Shown in pieces: positions 23,000-35,741 of a stretch of 64,000 nt of DNA (position 1 is its first letter; every line of letters starts with the position of its first letter). Position numbers and translations under genes: made by a program. The notes under the pieces were generated by a model, which ran no database searches, had not been told where the DNA came from, and was given only the letters and a program-made list of their open reading frames with translations. The stretch comes from Actinernus sp. WN-2022 (taxonomy: Eukaryota > Cnidaria > Anthozoa > Actiniaria > Actinernidae), in contig JAOWCC010000237.1 of assembly GCA_030867875.1 (NCBI GenBank), positions 7,561,713-7,625,712 of the forward strand. Reading direction: 5' to 3'.

Positions 23000-23320
23000 A
23001 TGGCGGACTCCAGCGAGGAAGTTTCAGAGAAAGCTAAAAATAAGCGAGGAGGTGGAAGATATTGTGTGGCTGGTGGCCTTGGTTTTCTTCCCGTATTTAA
23101 CTTTATCCCACGCCAAAATACAATGGACATTGAAGTTCTAATATACAGTGTTACTCATTCACAGTTTGATACAACACAACTACAAGAAATGACTCACCAA
23201 GAACTCGACGATAACTTTAATACTCCTGTACTTTTATGCCGAAGCCAGAACAGTGAATGGCAAAGAATACAATATAGGTTTCTCTGGTTTCCTGTAGAAA
23301 TTCGTTTAAGAGGATCCTGA
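23000..23320 (+). pseudogene. THAP-like first-exon remnant
   Basis: Starts MADSSEEVSEKAKNKR followed by GGGRYCVAGG. That opening resembles the start of cnidarian THAP-domain proteins, whose zinc finger begins with a Cys at this place. The rest of the C2CH finger is absent: after residue 28 the sequence is unrelated and contains no matching Cys/His spacing. It may be the first exon of a THAP gene or THAP-type transposase left in a repeat. Identification rests on about 25 residues. Confidence 0.35.
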
Positions 23321-25764
23321 ATGTTCGTGAATGAAAAACGGACGATAAAACTTCAAAGAACCCATAATTTCGAAAGCCGTATAGTCGAACTGATCGAGCC
23401 TCAAAAGCTATGCAACTCACTGCCATCAGAGCAGTAGTTAAACACTGTTCCTTTGGAAAATAAAAATATCCTTCTTCAGGCCACATAATAAATAGCCAGT
23501 GTCTGACAACGATGCAGTTGCTGTAGAAAATATACTGAGTCAGGAACCTCAAGTGCTCAACTCAGTCTCAGATGCCGCTATATTATAAACGCTTTCTATG
23601 AATATTTTTCAATCAGGCATTTTCAGCACTATCACAATGTGCAGATTAACTTCTCCTGTGCTGACCATACGTTGTAAAAAGAAAGCACTTGTGTTTCCTG
23701 CAACAGTTTTGATCAGTTGACAATTTTACAGCCCGTTTGCGGCCGGCAGTCTTGCAATTTCTGTCTTTCACTTTTATCAATCGACATGTTCTTTTCATAG
23801 TAGGTTATTTCATCCAATAAGAAACGAGCTTTCAGATCGGCAATGTCAAGCTGTCAGAATTGAACCAATCAACGACGAGAAATGTTGTAAACAAGTCGAG
23901 TACAGTAAAATGGAGTTTTCGCTGCAGTTTATTTGCTTAGTTAGATTTTTATGTGCATGGGTTCTTAAAATTAGATAGCTTTCTTTCCTTCGTTTAGATT
24001 GAAGTTTATATTATAAAACAAATAAAAGATGGTTCTCCTCGGTTCTATAACAAAATAATGCTACTAACACGAGCAATTCGCGCGCCAATCTAATCAAAAT
24101 TTCAAGCATGTAACGCGGGCTCATTTTGTGAAGTAATTTATGCGAGCGCTATTATTTCATTCTTTCGCGCGAATATTTGCGTGGTCATAGCCGCGTATAT
24201 CCGCCGGTCCTAGGCCTGCCGGCCGGTTTGTAGTTATATATCGAGTTTTTCTTTACGAAATAAAGGTAAAATGTGTGATCTGTCAAACATTATTAAAGTA
24301 GCTCTAAGTTCATACATTTAACAACGCTTCCTGTCGAGCAGCTTTACTTGAAAAAGGAGCGCCTTGGCGATGTTTAGTTGTTTCGATCGCTCGGAAATAA
24401 TGTTAGACTTCAGTCATTTTGTTGATTATCGAGGTCAGTAAAACGCAAATTGTAGGGCTAAGGTAACCGAGTTTTGGTGCAAGGAGAAGTGTACGGGAAG
24501 AGATGGCTACGGAACGGAGGTCGGGGAGATGGATCATCTTGATACCAGTATGTCGGCAGCAGTTGAAGTGGTCGTCATTTATACCTCCACTAAGGCTCCA
24601 GAAAAAGTGGTGATTTTTAGTCTTCTTGATGTATTTGTAGTTCTGGTACAGTGGTTGTTATAAAACATGCACAGCATTATATATCTTGATTGTGTTGGGA
24701 AAGAAATGGTAAATATTCTTTCCCCGACTCTTCACATTTTGTCTAAAGATACTCTTGCCAAGAGAAACATACTACAAACTGTTACACAAAAGCAATGAAA
24801 GGTTTGGAGTAGTTGTGTTTTTGGAAAAGAGAAATGATTTTATGAAATCCTCAAAAATATTTCATTCAAGGTTCCATGAAAATTAATTGTAACTAAATTT
24901 TTGAGAATAACTGGGATTAAAGAAGTTATTTCAAAGACAGATTTAGCTATAAAATTTGACTGACTTTGAAAGAACTTCAGTTTAAATGACAAGGGTGCTT
25001 CCACTGATATATCCCAAATAACAGCCATCAACATTTGAGTTTACTAATTTGTGGTGACAAAGGCATTTACATCAACAAAACTTCCCCTATAGTTTAATAA
25101 TACAAAGAAACATCAGTCTCTAAATAGAGCTATAAACTACTGGAAACTTTTGAAGGAATTCTTGTCCTATAATTAAACTTCCATGCCCCACTCCCTTGCC
25201 AGCATAACTGCTAATTTCAGCAAAATTAGTGCAAGAAAGCCCTCAAGACCTGTAGAAATAAAACCAAAAACTACCCTAAATGCATCTAGATTAAAAAAAT
25301 AAAATTCAAGGACTTTTGTGCATGTATTGCAAACATAGATCTTGAGACATACAACAAAATCTGAATCAACTGAATATTTTTGTTGTCAGCAAATGCTGTT
25401 TTAGTGGAAACTATAGCCCAGCTACTTGGTCTCACTTGGCCATTTTAATCTCTTCAAGCTATCAAATGTGCCTTAAGGTATACCTCATGCTCCTCTAATT
25501 ATTCAAAAATATCAAAATAAGAATGTACCTGAACAAAAGCTTGAAACTCTAATGGCGAGAACAAATTAATGAAGTTTAAACAGAGTAGTTGCAAGAATCC
25601 AGCTCTATTCCACCTCTTTTTCTTGTTGGCGATAAATGAGATGCAGACTTTGATTAGCCACTATAGTTGTTTCAAGGCTAGTTAAACTTAAGTATTTTTT
25701 AATCCTATTCACAGGGTCATATAGCTCTAATGGCCTAGGTCTAAATGATTGAATGCAGTTGGTG
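23321..25764. other. Intergenic, no supported gene
   Basis: Part of it (about 24000-24130, with AAAAGATGGTTCTCCT and CGAGCAATTCGC) recurs inverted near 58040-58180, extending the dispersed-repeat relationship. Short AT-rich frames have no motif. Nothing else is recognised. Confidence 0.45.
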
Positions 25765-25790
25765 TATGCCATACGGTGGACGAGAAGGAC

Positions 25791-25960
25791 CACTTCAAAC
25801 TTCAAACTTCAAACTTCAAACTTCAAACTTCAGACTTCAAACTTCAGACTTCGAACTTCAGACTTCGAACTTCGAACTTCGAACTTCGAACTTCGAACTT
25901 CGAACTTCGAACTTCGAACTTCGAACTTCAAACTTCGAACTTCAAACTTCAAACTTCAAA
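25791..25960 (+). repeat. Heptamer array ACTTCRA (about 24 units)
   Basis: Tandem 7-bp units ACTTCAA, then mixed ACTTCAG/ACTTCGA, then ACTTCGA, then ACTTCAA again. Translation in all three frames gives the same 7-residue repeat, so the open frames here are trivial. The inverted equivalents are at 37505-37541 and 39991-40014. Confidence 0.95.
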
Positions 25961-26013
25961 TAGCGTCTTCTGACACTGTGGTCAGCGGGGATTTTGTCAC
26001 GCTTGCAACCATC

Positions 26014-27186
26014 ATGGCGGAAAGTAACACGACTAACACAGCAAAAATACGAGAGCTCGTTAAACAAATAAGAGAAAAACGTACAACATCAGCTTCTGAT
26101 GTTGCAACATCAACTTCCAGTGTCACTAATCGTTCTTCCAGAATGAGCAAGGTAGGTTAAATTGTGCGTTAAAAAGGCTAGATAACAATGGCTCGTTGTG
26201 TACCACGATCTATTCGTTCTGTACAATGGGTGGTCTTTGAATCTATTGTTTTTGACTTTTGTTTGAAAAGAATGACGTCAGTTGTGCTCTTCTACACGAA
26301 GTTAAAGTGCCCCTAATAGATAATACAATACTTTGTGAATCAGTTCTTCCTGATGTGTATAATATGATGGTTTAATATTTCTAAATTTGAACCTTGCGTT
26401 TATGAGTTATTAGAGGTTTGAAATCTCAATATGCAAATTTGATGACGTCTACCCAGGCTTTTGCCATAACTTATTTATACTTTTTCAAGAAGAACTTATT
26501 TTTTTAAATGGGGAAAAAGTTATAATATCATTCATAAAGACTGTGGAAATATTATGTAAGTTTTCAAATGTCAATAATTAGCACAGGGGCGTTTTTGTAT
26601 AATAAATGAAGCCTGGGTAGACGTCATCAAATTTGCATATTCAGCGAGAGGGGTATTCTGCAGTTTTTTTTTGGTTTTGTTAATTTATTCTTTAACCATT
26701 AAATATGTGATTGTGTCACCCTAACATCTCAGATTTATACTGTGCTGCAAAGATTTTAGCCTCTTTTGTAGGCGTTCTTAGTGTTGCTTCAAACCTTTTG
26801 CTACCCACAAATGCCTGCTAAAACATTCCATTCCCTTTAATTGTCTTAGTGACCAATAGGATCAGTTTTAATAATCTGACATGTCTAATCGATGATGGAA
26901 ATTTACCAGTTCTTATTGGTTCTTACTGTGAAATAAAAAAAGGCTAATAGCTTCTTTCTGATACAAATTTAACTGGTCACAAAGTATGTTCTTTGTTAAC
27001 TGTTATACATTCTTTTTCCTTCAGGGAAGGAAGCCCTTGTATATTTACTTTGGCTGGAAAAAAAGAAGAGCTAATGGGAAGTATACCCAAGTAAGGCTCC
27101 CAGATGGTGGGGGGCTGAGGCGCCATCCATTTGAAGAAGGAGTATCATTGGACAGATTGATATCACAAATAGAGTACAAACACTAA
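26014..27186 (+). CDS. Two-exon small gene of the integrase transposon, function unknown
   Basis: Exon 1, 26014-26151, encodes 46 residues (MAESNTTNTAKIRELV..., Ser/Thr-rich). It ends AGCAAG before the donor GTAGGT. Exon 2, 27025-27186, follows a pyrimidine tract and TCAG, stays in frame (phase 0) and encodes 53 residues including YIYFGWKKR, YTQVRLPDGGGLRRHPF. The pattern xYxGWxH/KxxxxxYxQVRxxxGGGxR is one I associate with small proteins encoded beside such integrases in fish and cnidarian elements; its function is unknown. The protein is shorter than those, so it may be truncated. A hairpin surrounds the stop codon (AATAGAGTACAAACACTAAA / TTTAGTGTTTGTACTCTATT). Confidence 0.5.
26428..26641. 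mobile_element. 214-bp MITE in the intron
   Basis: Inverted ends AATATGCAAATTTGATGACG and CGTCATCAAATTTGCATATT continue to about 32 bp (to ACCCAGGCT / AGCCTGGGT). It lies within the inferred intron 26152-27024. Confidence 0.8.
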
Positions 27187-27881
27187 AAGCATGCAATACT
27201 TTGCACTATTTAATACTATTTATGTTGCACGATTTTAGTGTTTGTACTCTATTTTAGTGAAATGTTGATTTACTCACCACTAGTGCAATATACACTTAAA
27301 TGTCTTGAAAACTTTAAAAATGCATATTTTGGAAAGGCAACCAAACTTGAGAATAGTTGTCCAGAGGGTTAGGGTAAAGGAAAAAGTACATAGGGTAATT
27401 ATATAGCCCTTCTATTGGCTTGTTTCAGTTGAATTGATGAAAAATATTAATAGTCATAGTCAAAAATGGAGGGTAGTCTACTAAAGACTTCAAGAGCAGT
27501 ATTTTCATCACAAGGTTGTTTTGGTGATTTAATGAACTCAATAATACAGAATGACTTGTAATACATCATTGCATAATTATTTTTTACCAAAAGCTCTGTT
27601 AGCAATCAGGCTACTTAGGTATTTCAAGAGAAATACTTCTGTTTATATTTTTGCATAAAGGCATTATTATCAAAGCTTTATTGTTAGACATGTTGATAAT
27701 CAAATTATTAATAAATGACATAAGATTGTCACAATATAGTTATTTTGTTAATATTGAAATTTTAAGTTCATGTTTCGCTAGGTCCTAACACGAAAACTTA
27801 ATGCAAACTTAGGACCTAGGCATTATATAACATTTGTTTTTGTTAAATAAGCAAAGCCTAATTACTTAACTTTCTTCTTAT

Positions 27882-28026
27882 TAGAGTGATTTCATTTAAC
27901 CCGTGAAACAAAATCTAATAGTCAATCTATAATGGTCAATACAAAATAGAAGAAGACAATGCAATTAAAGACTACTAAGGTGTATTAGACTAATATATAT
28001 TTCACGGGTTAAATGAAATCACTCTA
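27882..28026. mobile_element. 145-bp MITE, same family as 40266-40401
   Basis: Ends TAGAGTGATTTCATTTAACC / GGTTAAATGAAATCACTCTA, continuing to CGTGAAAC / TTTCACG. TA flanks are compatible with a Tc1/mariner-type insertion. Confidence 0.75.
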
Positions 28027-28139
28027 AGATAAAAATAATAATAAAAAAGGCTTGTACTAATATTCCATAGAAAAAAAAGTGAAATAAAAAAGGATGTCTA
28101 TTTCAATAAACTATTTATCAGTATAAACAAGTGATTTAC

Positions 28140-28220
28140 TAGAAAAACTAATTGAAAGGGAAATGTTTCATTGTCATCTTGACAGTAGACTATTGTTGTC
28201 TTTTTCAATTAGTTTTTCTA
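28140..28220. mobile_element. Short hairpin MITE
   Basis: Arms TAGAAAAACTAATTGAAA / TTTCAATTAGTTTTTCTA around a loop of about 45 bp. Confidence 0.65.
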
Positions 28221-28732
28221 AATTAACTTATATTAAAATAAGTGATTCCCCTCTTTCAAATAAGACCAAATAAGCTTATTTTACAGTGAGGATACTCAAC
28301 ATTATTATATAGCACAGATACTACGCGCGCTCTTATTGGTCGATTGGCGGGCCGTAACTTCCCGTACGGCCCGCTGAAAACAGAAAAGTAAGGAAAAGCT
28401 ATATAATAAATATCTTATTAACCTCGCTTGCTCGGTCCGTACAGGAAGTTATGGATCCTCGTTTTTTCCCACAGCGCTTGGGCCATAAGGCGTGGGGAAA
28501 ACCTCGGTCCATAACTTCCCGTACGGACCTCGCACTCGGTTAATAAGAGGTATGTAGTATTGCATTCCATATATAGTATTGGATAGTAGTTTTATTGATA
28601 TTTTCTATTTTTCTTCATTTTTTCATACTGAAATAATTACAGACATATTATTTATTTAAAGTACAGTGAACCTAAACAAAAACAATGAACTCGTAGAATA
28701 ATATAAAGACTATATTGACCCAGGGAACCAGA

Positions 28733-29290
28733 GGTAAAAACATGTCACAGTAAGTCGGCTTTTTAATGTACTTCCGGTACTGCCTGCAGCTACTTCCGGT
28801 TTGAGATGGCAGCCATTATAAACATTTGGTTTTACTTGTACAAATCTTGTCCTGTGTTGCTTGAAATATCAAACAAAATATTTACCTAGCTGGTATAGAT
28901 GGTTGAAGACATTATTTGGCCGTTTTAAGTACAACCACAAGAGTTAAGAGAGTTTTTAATCCAAGATGGCGGCCATTTTGAAAACATCCTCTTAACTTGA
29001 CTACGCACTAATTTTCGCGATGGCACCATATCAGATATTGATTAGCACATCAAAACCCATCTCTGTGCCAAATTTCGTGCTTTTAGCCAAAAGTGAACAA
29101 TTATCGCACGTGGAGCGGATAGGTGCAGATTTTAGGTCGAATTGTTCACTGTTGGCTAAAAGCATGAAATTTGGCAGAGAGATGGGTTTTGATGTGCCAA
29201 TCAATATCTGATATGGTGCCATCGCGAAAATTAGTGCGTAGTCAAGTTAAGGGGATGTTTTCAAAATGACCGCCATCTTGGACCGGAAGT
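28733..29290. repeat. Palindromic repeat; left half recurs directly at 35742-36139
   Basis: The region 28965-29108 is reverse-complementary to 29139-29285 (blocks TTTCGCGATGGCACCATATC / GATATGGTGCCATCGCGAAA and CAAATTTCGTGCTTTTAGCC-type). The left half with its upstream flank, from AAACATGTCACAGTAAGTCG to AAGTGAACAATTATCGCA, is repeated in direct orientation at 35742-36139. Confidence 0.85.
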
Positions 29291-30680
29291 GAGAGTTGTC
29301 GTCACCGGAAGTTGTGTTAACTTAGCAAAAAATAACTACAGTTTATCCTAACCTCTGCAAAAGTAATTTACTTCTAATGTTTGAGGGTATTTTTTTCAAA
29401 ATCACCCCAAAAAACGAAACAGGCCCTTATTTCAAGCATGTCAAGGCTTTGTTTAGGGGCTTATACGCGGATAAGTAGTGTTTTTTCAATATCTCGGTAC
29501 AGGAATAAGCTATGGGAACTAAACGTGGCAGTTATCTTGGTCTCGTGGCCCATATAATTTCTGAACACTTGGTTGCCATGGAAACTAGATTTAAGGGTGT
29601 TCTTTTCTCAATTTCATATTTCAGCGTTTAAGTAAAAATGGGGTCTATAGAACATACTCCCTTCTCCAAACTTTTATTTCAGTATCAAGTAAAGAGTGTG
29701 TCTACATCCATTTCTGCCTCGTATGGTTGTCCAGTATATCTAGTAACAGATATATTAAATGAAGTATGTTGCTATGGCTACTGTTCTCACGGTCACGTGA
29801 TTTAAGTACAAGCATGCCAAGCACCAAAAGTTGTGTCTTTGTTTAACTAACACATTTATGAACTGATATCAGAAAAAGATTGGTGTTCTTGTGCCCCATT
29901 TACAAAATCAGAAGTTCCCGGCTGAGCCCCCTTAATTGATGTTGCCATGGTAACGACGTACTGGAAAAATTGTAATGTAACAAACAACACCTTGTGGCCA
30001 ATTTTGGTTGCTCTAACTGTTAAACCTAAAGAGATATTAACCGAAATTGAAATTTGCACCTAATTAGCATATTTCGCCAGCAAGCCAAGCCTTAGCATGC
30101 TTGGTGATTTACGTAAATACTGCGTGTGCTGCACTGTAACCGGACGTGATACGAAACAGTACCATTTACAACATGTATCAAACATTTAATCCACAATTAT
30201 CAAATATGATTTCCTGTTATTAAATTTTAAAGAAATGATGCCGAGATAGACTGGTAAATTACCCAGAAATCTAGCGGGAAACTAATTTGCATTTCAAGTC
30301 CGCCATCTTTTTCTCTGACGAAAGGAGGGAAGGATTTTTGCAAGCTATAAGCTAGGTTAATTGTCAGAAAACAAAAAATATCGCAACATGTAAGTATGTA
30401 AATTGATAAGAGATGCAAAAGAGACAGTGTTTTTAGTTATTTGGCATGCATCGTAAGAAGACCTGAACAGATCACTACACTGGATGCACTGTAAGTACAT
30501 ATTTTACGCCTGCTATATGAGTTGGTTTATTCAAAATGGAAAAAAGACGTTTTTCTGGCATAGTCATGAAGTTATTATATTATTAATTTTGTTGATATGG
30601 AGCTCATTGGATTGTGTTTGACAATTAATTCAGATTAATTTTCATCGAGCTTAGCCTATAATCGAAAATTTTCGATTTCA
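29291..30680. other. Intergenic, no supported gene
   Basis: AT-rich; probable 5' flank of the pseudogene that begins at 30681. Short frames on the minus strand lack motifs. Nothing else seen. Confidence 0.4.
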
Positions 30681-33600
30681 TTGAAGGAACTGTCAATGTC
30701 TAATAGCGGTGACCAAGGCTTAGAGAAGACAGACTGGTCTCGTTGTGTTATTTGCCAGCAAATAACCAAGGAGCCGTTGCAGTGCCCAGCTGATACCAAG
30801 CGCCAGTCTGATGCTGGGGCAGGCTACAGAACTTTGGCTTCCAATATAACAAAGTTTCACGACCTCGATTGTATGCCAAGCGATGTAAATCTTTCTAGGC
30901 TTGACGAAGGGGAGGGGATCGAGGATACTTTTTCACGGCATAAAGCTTGATGGCACAAAAGCTGCTACGCCCTTTTCAATTCCACCAAACTCAAAAGAGC
31001 GGAGAAGAGGCGCGCACAAGAACAGGAGCTTCAAGTCGGGGGAAAGTGCACACGCTCCACCTCTTCTGTCTCTGTAGAAAGTACTGGCACTTGCTTTTTA
31101 TGCGACGATCCTGCGGCTCGAAACAAGCCCCTTCACAACGTTTCGACCCTCGGCTTGGATTACAGAGTTCGTGAATGTGCATTAGCTCTACAAGATCAAA
31201 AGCTGATAACTAAACTTAGCGAGGGAGGAGACCTTGTAGCGCTCGAAGCGAAATATCACGCCTCGTGTTTAACTGATCTGTATAAAAAAGCCAAGACATC
31301 GGCGTGCAATGATGAACTAGATAATGAGAATAGCATTGGTTCTGAAGGGATTGCACTAGCAGAGCTTGTTCTCTACATTGAAGAGTCGGATCTCACAGTT
31401 TTCAAACTTGCAGATTTAGCTAAAGCATACAAGTCCCGCCTGGAGCAGCTTGGTATTACAACTACGACTCCACGAGTAAGCACCACACGATTGAAGGAAC
31501 GAATTCTCTCTCACCTTCCTGGTTTAGAGGACTACAGCAGTGGCCGTGATGTTTTTCTTGCCTTCAAAGATGATCTCGGACGTATGATCCAGAAAGTTCA
31601 CCAAGAAGACTGCGATGAAGAGGCCATACATCTTGCCAAGGCCGCCAGTATTGTCCGTAAAGATATGCTGGCAATGAAATATTCATTTGATGGGACATTC
31701 GACACCAACTGCCAGGCAAACTCGCTCCCCGCATCCCTAGTATCTCTCGTGAATATGATTCTATACGGCCCAAATATTGAAAATCAAGCCAGCACTGCGT
31801 CTAATTCACAAGCAGGTCTCACTATAGCCCAGTTGATCCAATTCAACACCTACCTTCGTCGGCGGGAAGGAGACGTCGTAAAGCGAGAGCGCAGGAACAA
31901 AGCCCGCGAGACGCCACTGGCCATATACACTGGACTGTCCATCCATGCAAAGACGCGCAGTCGTGATCTAATTGAAATAATGCACAGTCTGGGTCTCAGT
32001 GTTTCCTACGACAGAGTTCTCGCCATCTCATTTTTTGTAAATAGATTAATCTTTAGATATAACTTGGCCCTTTAATTATAGACAATTGTTACATTTTATT
32101 TACTATACTTATGACTTATTGTATTACTAATATTTCTTGTATTATTATGACTGTAAGACTCGGTACGTATTTTACCGGTTGAGAAATAAAGACATTATTA
32201 TTATTATTATTTGGGGAATGCCATTTGTCGACGCTATGAAGAAGATAATGTTGTTTGCCCTTCAAATCTTCGCCTGGGTTTGTTTACCACCTCTGCTGTC
32301 GATAACATTGATCACAATCCCAGTTCTACTACTGCACACGATTCATTCCACGGGACAGGGATATCTCTATTCCAGAATGTCACTCCCGACGCTCCTGGGA
32401 TTGCTCGAGCGCAAATTGGTATTGAGCAATCAGTGAGCGCTGGTTCCAAAACCGTGGCAGAGCTACCCAAGTCCTACACGGACGTTACACCGGCGGTTAT
32501 GCAAAGCACCAAACCCGTGGTCCCAGAAATCAGTAACCAACTTCAAAGAGATGGAAGTGCAATTGACCGCGCCCTCGGAGAAGAAAAGGGGTGGCTGCAA
32601 AATGCAGAGCAGAATGTCGCTGATAGAGAGAGTCTGGAGGATGGCACAAATGTATCGTGGTCAGCGTATCACTCGACCAGGGATCAAGAGCATCACACAC
32701 GCTCATCTGCCATATCTGCTCTTCTGCCTCTTTTCCCTGATCAGGCTAAGTCAGTATCAATGATCCGACATGCTATGGATGTGATCAAGGCAGCTGTGCA
32801 TTACCTGAATCCTGGTCAACGTCCAGTAATTGCTGTTGATCAGCCGCTGTATGCTGTAGCAAAATAAATTCAGTGGAACTGGCCGGAACGTTATGGGGAG
32901 CAGAAGTTTGTGATCATGTTTGGAGGCTTGCATATCGAAATGGCTTTTCTAAAAGCCATCGGCAATTGGCTGGAGGATAGCGGATGGACTGCAGCATTGG
33001 TAGACGCAGATGTTGCATCAGCTGGCACAGCGGAGTCTTTTCTTAAGGCGGCAAGCGTTACCCGTACTCGACGAGCTCATCAAGTGACGGCAAGCAGTCT
33101 GTACATATTGCTCCAAAAGGCATATACCAAGTACAAAGAGGACGTGACAAGTGAAGACAACGCCCTTCCCTTTGACAACTGGTGTAAGCAGCAGGCCTCA
33201 GCCGCGCCACAATTCCTCTACTGGTACACCACATTCGAGCTTGAGCTGCTTCTGTTGACGTATATTAAATCACTTCGTCAATGGAACTTCGCACTTTACA
33301 TTGACGCTATCTATGACATGCTGCCTTGGTTTTTTGCCCTTAACCATACGAATTATGCGCGCTGGCTTTCCGTCCATTTTCGCGACATGGTCACCCTCGA
33401 GAAGACAGCTCCAGACGTCGCCTCGCAGTTTGAGAAGGGATGTTTCACTGTCCACAAGTCGCCGAGACGCTTCTCGGCAATTGCCATTGACCAGGCTCAT
33501 GAGCAAAATAATGCCATGGTGAAAGGTGATGGCGGCGCTGTAGGTCTCACGGAAAACCCAGCTGCTCTTCGGAGATGGATGACGTCCGGCCCAGAGATAG

Positions 33601-35423
33601 CAAGGCTTGTTAACGAGTTTGAAGTAAGCACGTCCACAAGTACAGAAGATGTGTGTAAAGACAGTCATCATGAGACGCAGAGAAGCCATCAAGTATCCTT
33701 TTTCAAAGATGTAAAATCTCTGGTGGCAAGCATGGAAGACCTAGGAAATCCCTTCCTGAAAGATAGTCGAGACCTTCTCACCATCGATACTAAGCAGCTT
33801 GCAGGGCCAGATGCGGTGACTCGATTGCATGAGATTGAATCAGTCGGCAGAAATCAGCGTGACAGCTTTATATCTGAGTGCTTGATGCAACGCAAGAAAT
33901 CCATCTACGCTCCAATAAAGCGAAATAAAATCAGCTTGTTCTGTTCATCTCCGCCAAAGACGTCAAAGGCAGCGCAGCAGTTATCGTCAGTGAAGAGTGA
34001 CTGTTCTCTTTTTGCAAGGCTATTCATATCTTGCCAGACAAGGGATGGCGACATTGATGATTTCTTCAGGCACGAGAACCAAGCGTGTCGTCCCCCATCC
34101 ATCTCTAGTCTGGGCACCTTACGTCTTCCAAGGAAGAAGTCAGAGCTGGCGGACTGCCTCCAAGCTAGTATCACAGTCCGAAGTGAGATGCCTGAACAAA
34201 ATGATGTGATCATCATCGACGGAGCTGTACTCGTGAATATGATAAGGCCAGGCGCAACAGAGAGAACATTTTCCGACTATGCGACACAGTCCATTCTACC
34301 CTACATACAGGCGCAAGCTCGTCGTGTTGATCGTCTAGATGTCGTGTGGGACGAATATGTTGACAACAGCCTGAAAGCCACCACAAGATTCAGTCGAGGA
34401 ATTGGAGTCCGGCGGCGTGTTGCAGCTAGTAACCAGCTTCCGCGGAAATGGATTGACTTCCTACGCGTGAATGAGAACAAGAGTGAGTTAGTCAAGTTCT
34501 TGGCAGGATGTATTGCCGCCATCAACATAGAGAAGCAATTGATCACCACATGTGGAGAAGGAGTGCTATGCACTCTGCCACGTAATGTATCAAGCCTGTC
34601 CCCGTGCACGCATGAGGAAGCTGACACCAGAATGTTGCTTCACGTACAGGACGCAGTTCAACAGGGCTACAATAAGATCTTGCTCAGAACTGTAGACACC
34701 GATATACTTGTGCTGGCAGTCGCGGTGTTCACACAGCTTCCAGGGCATGCTCGACCTGAGTTGTGGGTGGCGTTGGGAACTGGTGCTCATTTGCGCTATA
34801 TCCCTGCACACGAGTTGTCTAGCAGCCTGGGTCCACAAGTATCAAAGGCACTCCCTGTGTTCCACGCCTTCACTGGCTGTGATACCGTGTCTTGTTTTGG
34901 TGGAAGAGGGAAGAAAACAGCTCTCGAAGCGTGGAAATGCTACCCATAGGTCACTGAGGCGTTTCTTTCTCTAGCCAACTGCCCAACTACCATTAACGAT
35001 ACTTGCATGCAGCACCTTGAGCGCTTCGTGGTACTCTTGTATGACAGGACCAGCAGCAAGACCACAGTGAACGAGGCAAGGAAGCAGTTGTTTGCCCAGA
35101 AAGGTAGGGCCCTGGATGCAATACCCCCAACCAGAGCATCTCTACTAGAACACGCAAAACGCACCGCTTACCAGGCAGGTTACTGCTGGGGACAAGCCCT
35201 TAATCCACGTCCAGTGCTACCAAGTCCGCAGCAGTGGAGTTGGACATCAGATGAAGGCCGTTGGAAGCCATTCTGGACAGCACTTCCTGAGATCACAAAG
35301 TCGTGTCGGTAGCTCGTCCGCTGTGGATGCAAGACAGGATGTCGGGGAAACTGTTCTTGTGTGAAGGTTGACCTGCACTGCACCGCACTCTGTTCGTGCA
35401 CTGATGAATGTGGAAACAGATGA
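30681..35423 (+). pseudogene. Large transposon-type gene with PIN-like and CXC-like motifs, multiply broken
   Basis: A gene family I recognise from its motifs as repetitive in cnidarian genomes, without an assigned function. In order: an N-terminal Cys pair (CVIC), a long middle region (ALAELVLYIEESD, YSSGRDVFLAF, LTIAQLIQFN), the block FGGLHIEMAFLKAIGNWLE, AIDQAHEQNNAMVKGDGG, then acidic motifs of a PIN/FEN-like nuclease (EEADTRMLLH, TVDTDILVLAV, FTGCDTVSCFGGRGKKTA) and a Cys-rich end CGCKTGC...CTALCSCTDEC like a CXC domain. Damage: frameshifts near 30945, 31150 and 32030; in-frame stops at 32864-32866, 34947-34949 and near 35310; and a LINE-tail insertion at 32029-32212. It is therefore a pseudogene. 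Nuclease role is inference from the Asp motifs. Confidence 0.7.
32029..32212 (+). mobile_element. LINE 3'-end fragment with (ATT)n tail
   Basis: About 180 bp of AT-rich sequence ending in ACATTATTATTATTATTAT at 32194-32212 interrupts the coding sequence of the large pseudogene; the protein blocks VLAIS and GNAICRRYE lie on either side. Typical of a 5'-truncated CR1/L2-like insertion. Confidence 0.7.
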
Positions 35424-35741
35424 GTAGAACGCTCTTCTTACATGGTAACAGCCTGGTTTGAAGGGCTTAAAGGTCGTAACCATTTAGATTTAGTAATAAA
35501 GATGTATTCTTTAGAAAAATGCATTTGAGCTACATGCATGAATAACATGGTGCATATTGCACATATCAAGAATGTTCTTAGTATATGTACACTGACTAAA
35601 CTGATTTACTGCCATAGTGTAAGTAAATACCATATAAAACATATGAAGAACATCTGAGTACTGTTATTTCTTTGCTATTGTGGGGTTCGAAGATCAGCTA
35701 GCGTGTTAAATCAATTACTTATAATGGTGGGATCAATTTCG
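35424..35741. other. 3' flank of the large pseudogene
   Basis: AT-rich, containing AATAAAG-type polyadenylation-like sequence at about 35493. No gene. Confidence 0.4.

Larger units (their letters stand above)
27187..28732. other. Intergenic stretch with several MITEs
   Basis: Contains the MITEs at 27882-28026 and 28140-28220. From about 28320 to 28560 there is a GC-richer repeat with inverted blocks GTAACTTCCCGTACGG and CATAACTTCCCGTACGG. No coding sequence is supported. Confidence 0.5.

Noticed and set aside
25745..25973. Three overlapping plus-strand frames of 72-135 codons
   Set aside because: A 7-bp tandem array keeps all frames open; the residues are a trivial repeat. Only the part from 26014 is used as an exon.
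29020..29222. Two 63-codon frames with nearly the same sequence on opposite strands
   Set aside because: They are the two arms of a palindromic repeat.
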